A stretch of 64,000 nt of DNA from positions 1-64,000 of the forward strand of contig RWJK01001784.1 in assembly GCA_004335835.1 (NCBI GenBank). The letters run 5' to 3'. Under the pieces are notes generated by a model. It did no database searches. It saw only the letters and a program-made list of their open reading frames with translations, and had not been told where the DNA came from. Made by a program: the position numbers and the translations under genes. Positions 24,301-51,312 of this stretch are shown piece by piece (within the stretch, counting starts at the first letter, position 1; every line of letters begins with the position of its first letter). This stretch comes from Scenedesmus sp. ARA3. Taxonomy: Eukaryota; Chlorophyta; Chlorophyceae; Sphaeropleales; Scenedesmaceae.

Positions 24301-25757
24301 ACCATCACACATAACCAGCACGATGTCCTAGCGGTTCCTAGCAAGAACCAGCATGCCTGCCTGTCTGCCTGTGTGCATGCAATTGCGATGAATCTGTCAG
24401 CACACCCACCTTGAGGGCAGGTCAGGCAGGTACTCCAGCGCCATGAGCAGCAGGAAGCCCGTGACCGACAGCAACAGGCCAAGCACCACCACCAGCGCAG
24501 ACGCCAGCACGGGCCGCAGCTGTAGTGCAGCGGTACAGCAGTACAGCATCAGAATTTTACAGCCACAGAAGCAGCATCAACAATCGGCGGGATGCGCCGC
24601 ACACAGGACGCGATACACATGCCAGCAAACGTGGTGACTTGCAAGCTGCAATGGTTGTGATGGTGGTGGCCTGCCGCTGCTGATGCATGGCTGCAGCTGC
24701 TGGGGCACAACTCGAGCTGTGTTACTGAGAGGAGTGTTGCAGTCTGCAGTACTCTCCCAATCTCCAACCTAGGGTGGGATGGAGGCATCCAGCAGCACGT
24801 GCTGTTCCAGCCTGCATCTGCTGCATGGCCTGTACAGCACATGTGCTGCAGCTGCAAGCAAGCGCAGCTGCTCCAACGTAGCCGCCACACGTCACTCACA
24901 GTGAGCGCCTGGTGCAGCGGTGTAGCGCTGCCGCCCTTTCCTGCAGGCAGCCTGCGCTCATCATACACCAGGATGGCCTGCAGGCAGCAAGCAAGCACCA
25001 AAAGCAAGTCAGCAACACACCCAGGATGAGCTGCATGTGGCCATGCTGCCTGCAGCTGCTATCGGAGCATTATATGCGTCCGTTGTTTGCCCTGGTGCCC
25101 GCTGCAACATCTAATGCTGTATCCAGCTTGCCATAGCTCACATCAGCTGTCCATGCAGCAGCACATGACAGAACTACCTTGGACTTTGCTGTGCGCTGCA
25201 GCTGTGATCAACCCAACCCGCCGTCCTGCTCAGCTGCTGCACGTTTCAGCCATTGTCAACCATCCTGCTGCTTGCCTTGATCATGAGCAGCTCCCCAATG
25301 AAGCTGACTGCTGCTGCTGCGCCCGACACCATGTCCACATGCGTGTGTGGGATGGTGGGCAGGTCCTTGGACATGCTGTAGCTGCCAGGCATCAGCGCCA
25401 GCAGCACAGGCAGGAACATCAGCAGCGAAAAGCCCCACAAGATCTGCAGCAGCACCAGAAACAGCAACAGGCATGTGAGTAGGATGATGCTACAGTAAAG
25501 AAGTGCCTAGCGCAGGCATGTGGGCAAACAAGGTTCCTGCAGGTGGAACACTGCAGCAGCTGATCTAGTGGCAGTTGCTAGCAGTTTGCGTTCAGAACAG
25601 CAGCAACTGGCATGTTGTCCAGCTGTGTTTAAACCTTGTTTTGAGACGAGCGGCTTACCCAGCTCATGAGCTGCAGCACGATGTGCCTGTTGCCGCCAGT
25701 AAAGGGGAACAGCAGCGACGCCCAGCGCCCCTGCCCCTGGGGCCTGCGCAGGTACAT
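21389..25757 (-). CDS. DGAT2: DGAT2-type acyltransferase fused to an N-terminal multi-helix membrane domain
   Basis: Ten exons: 25659-25757, 25276-25443, 24900-24977, 24410-24519, 23963-24132, 23599-23759, 23049-23361, 22299-22825, 21982-22136, 21389-21749; 713 aa, all phases matching. The C-terminal half is DGAT2: hydrophobic hairpin and GRPAHT, then RYIFGFQPHGLYPTGAG (QPHG at 490-493 in place of HPHG/EPHS), FIRDICCWAGFR, FCPGGQAEM, TRHKGFCRIA, GRWGLSPFPRKVPLVYVIG. It should make triacylglycerol from diacylglycerol and acyl-CoA at the ER or lipid droplet. Residues about 34-270 hold six hydrophobic helices, with LPTIPHTHVDMVSG after helix 1, reminiscent of FRAG1/DRAM/Sfk1 proteins. An Ala/Gln/Ser insertion precedes QPHG. 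The intron after 25276 uses a GC donor (AAG|GCAAGC). The acceptor before 23361 is the weakest junction. The start may instead be an ATG at 25854. Confidence 0.85.
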
Positions 25758-27604
25758 GCCTAAGATGTGCGTGCATGGCACGCTCAGAAGGCACGTAGAA
25801 ACCACTCTATAGCTTAGAAATGATACAAGGTAAGGCACAAGCTGCTCCATTGTGAAGCCAAGTGTGAAAGTCTCTTTGTAGGCAACTATGCTTGTGTTCA
25901 GCACCCTTGAGCAGGTGCGCCCAACATGGCTTGACGAAAATACACGGTTGTGAAGTACAGAAAGTTCAGTGAGCGTTGCCCGTCGAATGTTTGATAGCGC
26001 TGATGATGTTGCTGTTTTGCATGGTATGGACACACACGGCTCGTAGCGACACAGCTAGTCAAGGAGAAGAACAATCAGGCGTCTCATGCAAGCGCAACTA
26101 ACCCCCTTTGCAGACCCCCTGAGTAATAATCACTAGAAACACAGGGTGTTTGAAGTGTGTTAGATGTAATCAGGCGGACGTCATGTGCCTGTTTTTGGTG
26201 ATACATTTAGCGTTTGCGACCCTCGTTCATGGTATACTTATATAACCTGCGGCATACTTGTGCCAGCTGCCATGCTGCGATGCCAGTTCGTGAGCTTCGC
26301 CACTTCAAGGGTTGCTGATCTGGCAGACCCACATGCCCATGGTGCACAGCCGTGAACGCTGCTATGTTTCGTAAAACACTTTTCAGACGGGAGAGAAAAC
26401 CGTATTGATGCTTCCGTTACAAGCGACAATACAAGCCCACGGCAAACGCAAAGATGCAGCCTTGCACCTCACAAGCTGAAGGGCTTGGACTCCAGGCAAG
26501 GCACCCTCATGGCACATTTTCATACACCAGAGATGGCCGTAGGCCACCACATGGTACACATACCATATAAATCACATTGCCTTCACAAATGCATGCACAC
26601 TGTCCATGCGCAAAAGTGCGTTGCAAAAGCAAGGCTCTGCTGGCACTGCATGGCCATCACACAAAGGTAAAACTGCCTTCCTACACTGCGACCACCGAGT
26701 GCCACAGCTGTTGCAGCTGGCTCCAGGTGCAGCTCGCTGAGTGTGTGAAAGCACGACCAGAGCCACTTGAGTCTCCAACTGCTGCAGCCTGACTCATGGC
26801 TGTCCTGACGTGCGCGGCAGCGCTGCTGCTGCACGCGTGAGGCCGCCTGCCGCTCAGGCCTGCAGAGGAGCGACACACGCGCAGCGCCGCGCAGTGCATG
26901 AGCATGCAAGCCATACTCGCTACTGCGATCCAAAATGCGCATCAAGTGCCAGCACAGGCAGGACCGCATGCACTGCACTACCTGAGCCAGCAGCTGGAGC
27001 CTGCACGGAACCACATGCATGGCTTCAGACAGTAGCCCTATTGAGCAGTGCACAGCGCACACATACACAGCTGAAACCCACCAATGAACGGTGCAGAGTA
27101 CGCAGCCAACGCGCCGGCTTGGTTGCGCCTTTGCAGCAGGCAGCGCGACTCAGCAGCAGTCAGTAGCCCCACATTGAGGCGTTGAAACAGTCAAGCTGTT
27201 CACAGAGAGGTTGCTGTGAGTGACACTGACTACTGCCTGGCTATACTTGCTGCATCAAGCACACATAATGTGCTGCAAGCCCGCTGACCTGCACTGCTGT
27301 CACTGCAGCGAAAAAGCTAGATGTGCCCCCAAGGAACTGCCACAAAACGCTGCAGGACACCCCCTACCCTTCAATAGCCCGCTGCTCTGCAACAGCTAGC
27401 CTCCTGTGACAAGGGCAGCTTCTGATTGTACAAACTAGACTGCCACTGCCAACTGCCACCATGTGCTACTGCCCGTGCTCCCATGCATCTCCTGCCTGAT
27501 GCCTACCAAATCTAGCACGACCCTGTTCCAAGGCTGCCTACACATGCACTCAGCAACCCAGCGCTGCCTCTGCAGCAGTGCACAGCACTGCGGAGCTGTG
27601 CCCA

Positions 27605-27643
<39 letters not shown>

Positions 27644-27696
27644 AAACCAGCCAGCCAGCTGATCGGGAGAAGAGGTCCATAGGCTGCCGCACCCGA
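25758..27696. other. Intergenic region, no gene recognised
   Basis: The DGAT2 fusion promoter and the DDX46 3' UTR should lie here. Open frames near 26580-27160 on both strands have no recognisable domain. A CCAG microsatellite occurs close to the DDX46 stop. Confidence 0.45.
27606..27658. repeat. CCAG microsatellite
   Basis: About ten uninterrupted CCAG units plus a few more after a short break, within the presumed 3' UTR of DDX46, 40 bases from its stop codon. Confidence 0.9.
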
Positions 27697-38684
<10,988 letters not shown>

Positions 38685-39168
38685 AGCCGGCTGCTGCGTC
38701 TGTTGCCCATGCGGTGCTAACCTGTCTAGCTGTACTGTGCTGCTGCTGCTCCGGTGCCTGCGGCCACTAGCGGCCCATGGTGCCTAAGCACTTGCTCAAA
38801 GGCAACACATATTGACGTAAATGCCAGCCTGGCAGAACAACGAGAAGATCTGGGCGATAATGAGCGTGCTGCAACGAGAAAGCTGGGAGTTTTCTTCTGC
38901 AACCACCAGAGACGCTGTGTTCGTATTGACAGACCACGTAGATCTGATTTCAGGTGCACTGTGTTCTCGAGAATCAGGCAAGTCAGCAAACGACGCGACA
39001 GTAAAGGCTTCCGGCACCTTAATCGGCGCGTATGACATACGCAGAATTTGAGCTCAGCCTGCCCATCAACTGCCCATCAACTTCTGCTGCGTGGCTTTGA
39101 GAAATATTTCGGGTCCCGTACATCCTCTGGGAGGGGCTTGTACAGTCGTTCAACTTTGAGCTGGGACG
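38685..39168. promoter_or_regulatory. Bidirectional promoter region between DDX46 and the UMPK-GMPK fusion
   Basis: A 484-base gap separates two divergent start codons (ATG at 38684 minus, ATG at 39169 plus), so both promoters must lie here or in 5' UTRs within it. No clear TATA element was seen. Confidence 0.6.
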
Positions 39169-43379
<4,211 letters not shown>

Positions 43380-44323
43380 CCATGTGGTCGTCGTTGTCGT
43401 CATTAGCCGGGGAGGCTGAGCAGTGCTTGGATGCAGAGTTTGCAGCCCGGGGTGTTCCTGCTGTCAGCTGGCGTGCTGCTGAACTTTGTGATGAGGTATG
43501 CGGTGGCATTGCTGGTGCTTATGGTGGTTGGCTGCGTGAGGGGCTCAAGGCCTGGATGTGGCCCGGCCTGATGACCCCTGGCAGTTCCTTACTGATTACC
43601 TTGTGGCACACAAGCCCCTGGCACATGCATGATGATCATCATGCTGTCTTGATGCAGGAGGGGCCGGGCTGCAGCCCAGCTGAGGCAATGGTGCAGGATA
43701 TTTGACAAGATCAGTGCCTGGCCTTGTGATCAAACGCTGGGGATGGAGGTTATGCTCGGATCTGCTGCCAGGGTTTCGTGTCATTACCTGGCGTGCTGCT
43801 CAGAATGTGTGAGGAGGTGGCTACTGGTTGCGCTCTTTTACACTGCTGGCAGTGGCGCCACTGGCTTGGATTCTCTTTGGATCCATCAAACCTGCTTGTT
43901 TGTCTTTCAAGCAGAGAAGTTACCTGTGTAACTTCGTGTGTGTCTCCGAGAGTCAGCTTTAAACAGAGACTTGAGTGTCTGCCTCGGCTGCATGCGACAT
44001 GCTGAGATGCATGATCGCAGCCTGCAAGCAAACGGCTTTGCTGCAGCATACTGGATGACCTGACAGCCACCACCTACGCTTTCATGTAAAAGGACGCTCT
44101 CATGCGGCTCCAGTGTCCAGGATCCCGACGGACCATGGTACATGTATACATGCATACTATGCTAGCTAGTAGCTGCGCACCTTCATTGATCATGATCAAT
44201 AATGATACGGTGGACGATCGCAACTCGCCAAAGTCTCAACTTGCAACCAGCTAGCTGCAACAGAGAGCGAGCGTGCACAAGCACCGACAGATTCAAGCCT
44301 GCTGTTGCCGGCGCCCTTGATGA
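43380..44323. other. Convergent intergenic region
   Basis: It separates the nucleotide kinase fusion (plus) from the MTHFR-like gene (minus). It holds the ghost of the Dpy-30 exon, looser repeats of the sequence after it (TGGCGTGCTGCT at about 43468 and 43788) and a TGTAA motif at about 43927. No gene was recognised. Confidence 0.5.
43532..43633 (+). repeat. Ghost copy of the Dpy-30 coding end including the stop codon
   Basis: About 100 bases repeat 43279-43380 (CGTGAGGGGCT through GCCCCTGGCACATGCATGA). It lies about 250 bases downstream of the stop codon, so it sits in the 3' UTR or just beyond. A TGTAA motif at 43927 follows both. Confidence 0.88.
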
Positions 44324-45553
44324 TCAGGCACTAACAGCCAACACAACTCGCCGCGTGGGCCATACATTGCTGCCGCTGGTGGTGCCATCACACACATGTA
44401 TCGATTTTTTGCCTGCCTGCAGCAGCTGCACCACATGCTCCAGCTCAGCATCCTTCTTCACTGCAGTTTCCACCAGCGGCACCACGCCGCCTGCTGCGTA
44501 TGCTGCCAGCAGCTGCGCTGTGATGGCCTCAGCAGCAGCTACACTGCCCAGGTACTCCTCTGACAGGTACACACCCGACCACGGCCTGCAGATGCAGCAG
44601 TTGCAACCCAAAATCAAGTGGGTGTGCAGCAGGCGGTTCAAATGTATCACAGTGCCGCACTGCAGCAGACGTGCATAAGGAGGCTGTACCGTGTCAGAAT
44701 GGGTCATGGTGACGCTTCACTGCATCATGGAAGCCACGCGTCTGCCTCCGGCTTCACACGAGCTGACAGTGAGTATGTCAAGCAAACAGCCAGCAGCTGC
44801 TGCCCACCTGAAGCGCATCTGAGCCAGCAGCCGCTTGCTGGGGATGAACAGCGACCCAAACAGCTGCGGCAGCTGCGTGCTGGATCTTCTACTGTTGCCG
44901 CTGCCGCTGCTGCTGCTGTCAGTAGCTCCAGGCAGTTCACTGCAGAGCTCTTGCAGCTGCTGCAAGCCCCAAGACAGCCGCTGCAGGTCAGTACCCATCT
45001 GCGCACAAGCAGCAGGCAGTAGATCATATTGTTGCTGCGGCAGCACAGCCTGCAGATCTGCTGAGCACACCTCACTGGAATTTGACATTGTGAGATCACC
45101 ACCTCTGCTGACATGCAGCCCTGTCTAACATGTTCCAAACGATCGTCACTATCCTAGTCCAGCCAGTACTAGCAGACTGCACTACTAGACTACTTACATG
45201 CGCCTAAACGCAATCGCTCTGTGAACATGCGCTGCCCGGAAGCCTGCTGCATGTCACAAATGGCAAAGCATCAACCTGTCAAACGCAACATGTTAACATC
45301 CCACTGCGCCTGGCACGGCGTCCCACCTGTATGTACACCCTGCCCACCAGCCCTGTCTGCAGCTTAGCCTTGAGCCGTGCCACCTCCTCAGCAGCAGCAG
45401 CCTCATCAGGCAGGTAGGGGTTGAAGGCCACAGCAAAAGCCGGCTGACAGCTGCTGCTGCTGCTGCTGCTGAATGGTGCCGCTGGTGAGCTGGCTGCTGT
45501 GCGTTGGCGCTTAGCAGCTGACTGGTTTGCTGCCACAGGCACTGATGACACCA

Positions 45554-45587
<34 letters not shown>

Positions 45588-45661
45588 AGCTAGCTGCTGC
45601 AGGGCTGCGACAGTGTCAAATGCCTTCTTCTTGCCGCCGCCACTGACAAGCAGGATGTGGC

Positions 45662-45693
<32 letters not shown>

Positions 45694-46142
45694 GTGGTGG
45701 TGCCTGTGGCTTCTCGCTGCTGTCCTTGCAGGAACACCTGCTGCAGTTCACTGTGGAAAGCCTGCAGCTTTGCTAGGGTGGCTGCAGGACTTCTGCAGTA
45801 GTTGTACTTGAGTGAGTAGTGCACGCACAGATCCAGCCCGGGTATGTTTGCTTGCAGGAAGCTTGCGCTTTGCAGCAGCTGGTCATCGTTTGACTTGTTG
45901 GTAAGGTTGACTCGCGTGATGCCATGGCTTTGCAGGAAAGGCAGCTGAGCCTGCAGCTCTTGCTGTGACTTGAAGAACAGTTCCAGGCGCCATTGCTGCT
46001 GTGGGGGGTGTTGCAGAGCAAGGTGTGGTGCTGCGACTAGTGCTGGTGCTGATGGTTGCTGGCGACTGGCTGTATGGCGTGCAGTGCCAGCAACACCTGC
46101 TGACTTTGCAATGTGCTTATGACTCATTTTGGCACGTAGCAT
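44324..46142 (-). CDS. Conserved protein resembling the methylenetetrahydrofolate reductase barrel
   Basis: Three exons, 45327-46142, 44808-44998 and 44324-44585, give 422 aa with matching phases (0 and 2). Conserved-looking blocks in order: [135 protein letters not shown]. The pattern of substrate-group strand, then a P-D-E block, then 'K...G...Q.G.D', recalls MTHFR-type flavin barrels, but I do not know a named function and cofactor binding is not proven. Poly-Gln insertions sit between blocks. The start may be 46142 or the next ATG at 46127. The C-terminal 20 residues look non-conserved. Confidence 0.6.
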
Positions 46143-46733
46143 GGCAGTGCCGAGAATAAGGTGACCTGCAACGTCTGGGTGTGGGATGCTTGCAGAGCTT
46201 GTGTGGTGGTGACAGGGGGGCCGGATGGCAATTGTGGCACTGTGACACGTGGTCTGAATCAACTCCTGTGGAAGTGTAGAATCCTGCCCCTAGCCATTCA
46301 AATGGTACTGGCTTCTTAACAGAAGATAAGACACTGCCCCCCACTAGGGCTGTCACAGCGACGGTCACCTCAGCTGTCACCAACATGTGAACTTGTCACC
46401 TGAACTGCTCAGCAGTGTGGGTATCATCGAAAGCGCAAGATGCCTTGGCTTGATCAAATATCAGCGTTGTTTGTTGATGCAGCTCCTTTGCAACACACAG
46501 CAACCGGGTGCAAGTTGCATAGTGTAGTTGTCTCAATTGCAGCTTATCTGGCGGATACAAGAATTCATATACTATTAGTGACAGCGCAAACATTTTGTAC
46601 CATCTCAGAAACTGCTGACATCCTTTCATCGCTGAAGACTGTGCTGCCGTCGTCAGCAGCAGTCACTCGACAAGCAAGCGACCTGGCACTCTGCTCGTAG
46701 CGTTAAAGCCGTTCATAAGCACGGACAGCAGCC
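46143..46733. promoter_or_regulatory. Bidirectional promoter region between the MTHFR-like gene and UTP6
   Basis: A 591-base interval lies between divergent start codons. It must carry both promoters and 5' UTRs. No specific element was identified. Confidence 0.55.
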
Positions 46734-47977
46734 ATGGCAGACACCGTGCGCTATATGATGGAGGAGATGATTCCGGAGCTGGAGGACATGGTGAAGCAGC
46801 AGTACTTCAGCAAGCAGGAGGTCAAGCAAATCGTGAAGAGGCGGCAGGACTTCGAGTATCTGCTGAAACGACGATCAGTGCTGAAGGAGGACTTTCTCAG
46901 GTGCGAGTGGATAGCGGAGAAGCTCTGCAGCAGCTGGTGTTAGGGCCGGCAGCCACAGCAGTACCTGACAGGTGTGGCGAGCAGCCTGCTGCATTGCTAG
47001 CATGTACCAGTACCTGCTGCTGCACATGATGTTGATGTTTTCTGTTTAATTTGCCTTTTGCTTGTTATTCAGGTACATTGAGTATGAGTCAAAGCTTGAG
47101 GAGCTGAGGCAGCACCGAAGGAAGGGCCTGGACACACGGGGTGAGTGCTGCCTGTGCTGTCACTTGGCGCACTAACTGGCAATAAACCAAAGCAGATGCC
47201 TGCAAGCAGCCCTGCTATATGTAAACCACAGTGCTGCTGCAGAATCCATTGCTGACTTTCACACTTCCAGAGTATCAATATGACCTACACATGTTCCTAC
47301 GCTAGCTGGCGCCTGCCAAACCTCTCTGGCATCATCGCCTGCACTCACTTCTTGTGCGCATTCAAATCCCCTGGCAGGCAAGAAGAAGGGCCTGGCCGAT
47401 TACGCCATCTGTTCGTGCTGACACCCAACAAATGGTTGGTCAGTAATTCTGGTACTTTTATGCCCCTGCAGGCAAGAAGAAGAGCCTGGCCGACTACGCC
47501 ATTGTGCGCCGCATCCACTTCATATTCGAGCGCACGGTGCGCCGCTTCCGCAGCGACCTGGCGCTGTGGACGGCGTGGCTGGAGTTCTGCCGCGCCAGCA
47601 GCAGCAACAGGCGCCTGGGCCGAGTGGTGGGGCGCGCGCTGCAGGTGCGTGTCTGATTCATCGTCATTCTAGAATTTGTCTTGCATTTGCTACTTCGGCT
47701 TTGGTTCAGCGCTGCTGACACACTCATGCCTCAGTCTGCCGCCAACCGGTGATAATTGCAGTGATTACGCACCAAACAGTTGGCCTGACGAGCCGCTGCT
47801 GCTGCTGCTGCTGCTGCTGCAGGTGCACCCCACTGAGCCGGGCCTGTGGGTGTATGCAGCCGCCTGGGAGTTTGAGGCCAACGGCAACCCTGGGGCGGCA
47901 CGGGCACTGATGCAGCAGGGGCTGCGCATGTGCCGCTACAGCGAGAAGATGTGGCTGGACTACTTCGACATGGTGCG

Positions 47978-48040
<63 letters not shown>

Positions 48041-51000
48041 ATACGCTTCAAAACAATGGATAGTGCTGTGGTCGCAAACCTGCTTGTCTGCCTCGCATGC
48101 ATACATTCATGCAGTCCGGCAAAACTCCCGGCAGCCGGCACTCGGCGCCAGGAAGAAGATCCTTTCGCCATGCCTGTCACTAGTATAGTATACTTGTCAC
48201 TCTGCTGATCCTGCTGCTGCTGCTGGGCTGCCTGCAGGAGCTGATGTATGTGGAGAAGCTTGTGGCACGGCGGCGCATCTTGGGCCTGGACGTACCTCAG
48301 CCCGACGGCCAGCAGCAGCAGCAGCAGTCTGGAGCAGCAGCAGCAGGCAAGAAGCGGCAGCGGCAGGACGGCGCGGATGCTGAGGATGCAGCAGGCACAG
48401 ATCCAGCAGCAGCAGCAGCAGAGGATGATGGGGAGGGCCCCGAAGAGGCTGCAGAGCGGGCAGCAGCAGCAGCAGAGGCTGCTGACAACCTGCTGCTGGC
48501 TCAGCCTGGCAGCAGCCAGCCTGATGCTGCCCCTCAGGACCTTTCTCAGGACCCCCAGGCTGCTGTCAGGGCAGTCCTGACAGGTGCTGTGGCCAAGCTG
48601 GTGTTTCAGAACGCACTCAAAGCAGCGGCCAGCAGCAGAGGTGGCAGCAGCAACTACCTGAAGCCGTCGGCGGCAGCAGCGGCGGCAGCAGCAGGGCATG
48701 GCAAGGGGTTGGGTTTCAGGGCTGGGTTTCTGGAGGTGTTGGGGCGCTACAAGTCACCTGGTGTGGCAGGGCTGAGGCAGGAGGTGCTTGACAGCATCAG
48801 GCAGGACTTTCCAGAGGTGAGGGGCAGAGTGAGTCCAGCAGGGTCCAGGGTAATTGCACCATGCGCTGCAGAAGTTATCTGTGGGTTTAACTGTAGTATC
48901 AGGAGCAGTTATGTGAGCCCATTTGTGTTTGCAGCAATACGTGCTCCTGCAGCTTGCAATTGCCAAACCACGTAGGCAGTTGCCCCCAGCAGTACTGGTG
49001 TCAGGGGATTGCTGTGTACCTAAAGCAATACATCGCTTGCATGGTTTTTTACCATTTGCACTGTACCACCTGCCGTCCTTCACTGTTTTTGATCGTGTGC
49101 TTGTAGGAGCCTGAGGCAGCAGACCTGCTGGCAAGAGCTGCTTGTGACCCAGCAGACCCAGCAGCCAGCCAGGAAGACGTGCAGCAGGCAGTACAAGAGT
49201 TTGAACGGCTGTTGGGAGGCAGCAGTACAACTCCCAGCAGCACAGCAGCAGCAGCGGCAGCAGGTGGTGGCAGGCAGAGCAAGCGGCGCAAGTCATCTGC
49301 TGCAGTAGCAGCAGCAGCAGCAGATGCGGCCAGCCAGCAGCAGCAGCAGCAGCAGGCGGTACAGCTGCCACAGGCAGCGGCAGTACAGTTGTACCGCCTG
49401 TACTGTGCTTACCTGGCGCAGCGGCTTGACGTGTTGCTGGGTGATGAGGCACGTGTGCTGGAAGCTGCCGGCTGTGCGCAGCAGCTGTTCAAGCTGATGC
49501 TAAGAGCGCATGAGGCTGCTGCTGCTGACGTGGAGCTTTACCAGCAGTGGGTGGCGCTGGCATGCAAGCTGCAGCAGAGCAAGGTGGGTATGGTGCAGCA
49601 GAGGGCTTTCAGGTGTAGCTGTAGCAGCGGCAAGTGTTTTGTGGATTTGCATGAGCATAAGATTTTGATTTGCTACAGCTAGGTCGTGTGGTTGGAGTGG
49701 GTGGTGCAGATGCACTCGAGTGACTGCTGGGCAGCACAACTGCAGGCTGCGTTGTGATGTGTAAAGTGGTGTCTTGTAGAACAGCATGCCCTGGCAGGCG
49801 GTGATGATCCCCTTCATGCATAGTTCATCTGAATAACCGCTGAAGATAACTATCCATCAAGTCTTTCGCTCCTATCTGAGCCTTGCCAGGGCAGCTGCTC
49901 GTGCTGTTGGCCGCGTGTGCACACTGTGTGCTGGAGCTTCATTTAGGCAGCTTGTTTCAAGTGTTTTGGTGTGTTGTGCAGCACTCTCTTGCTTTCCCTG
50001 ATGAACTAAGGCCCAGTATGATAAGTGTCAAGCCGCTCGCATCAGTACAACTGTTTCTTTGCTGGAAACCCAGCAGCCTGATTCTGCTGTGCGTGCTGCT
50101 GTCTTTGCTGCCTGCAGGTTGCCCTGAGAGCAGCACGGCTAGCATGCGAGGCCCACCCAAAAGCAGCAGCAGCATGGCAGCTGCGGCTGCAGCAGGAGGC
50201 AACAGCCAAGGGCAGCAAGGCCGGCAGCAGCAGCAGCAGCGCTGCTGCAGCGGGGAGTGTGCAGCTGCTGGATGTGATCAAGCAGGGCCTGGGGCAGGTG
50301 CCTGCTGCGGAGGCTGAGGTGCTGTGGCTGCAGGTGGGTCATATCATGTTCAAAACTATGGTTTGGGTGCCATACATAGGCACTGGGGTGTCTGTGCTGC
50401 GCACTATGCCTGCTGCAGAGGCTGAGGTGCTGTGGCTGCAGGTGAATAATATCGTGTTAGAAATCATTGTTTGTGTGCCGATCGTGGGCACTGGGGTGTC
50501 TGTACTGCGCACTATGCACGTGCCTGCCGCATAGGCTGAGGTGCTGTGGCGGCAGGTGGGTCATGATGCTGTAAAAAGTATGGTTAGGAGTGTCTTTGTG
50601 GGCAGTACAACTGTTTGTGCTGCGCACTATGCACGTGCCTGCCGCATAGGCTGAGGTGCTGTGGCAGCAGGTGGGTCATGATGCTGCAAAAAGTATGGTT
50701 AGGAGTGTCTTTATGGGCAGTAGAGCTGTTTGTGCTGCACACTATGCAGGTGCCTGCCGCATAGGCTGAGGTGCTGTGGCAGCAGGTGGGTGGGAGGTGG
50801 TGATTTGGGATGCAACAGGTAGATTAATGGGCACTGGGGGTGTGTGCTCTGCTGGATGCTTAGATGCAAGGGGGCGTTGAGGCAGTTGCATGGGTCACAG
50901 CTAAGTTAGAGGAGTGGGTGTAGCTGCACCTGCAGGCTTTCTCTAAGCAGTTCAAGGGTGCGATGCTAAAGGTGCAATGCGAAGCTGCGGCAGCATCAGA

Positions 51001-51144
51001 TAGCAATGCGAAGCTGCGGCAGACATTAGGTGCTTGCTCAGAAATGCCCGGTTGCGTGTTGACGCACTGGCAGGATTTGCCCGGACCACGATCCCAACAT
51101 TGCAGCGCTGGCTTGACTAGCACACATCGACATTCTGCCTGTTG

Positions 51145-51203
<59 letters not shown>

Positions 51204-51256
51204 CCNNNNNNNNNNNNNNNNNNNNNNNNNNNNNNNNNNNNNNNNNNNNNNNNNNG

Positions 51257-51312
<56 letters not shown>

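Noticed and set aside
23049..25757. Reading the N-terminal membrane exons and DGAT2 as two separate genes
   Set aside because: All junctions keep phase and there is no stop, poly(A) signal or convincing new start between them. Two genes remain possible only if cDNA shows it.
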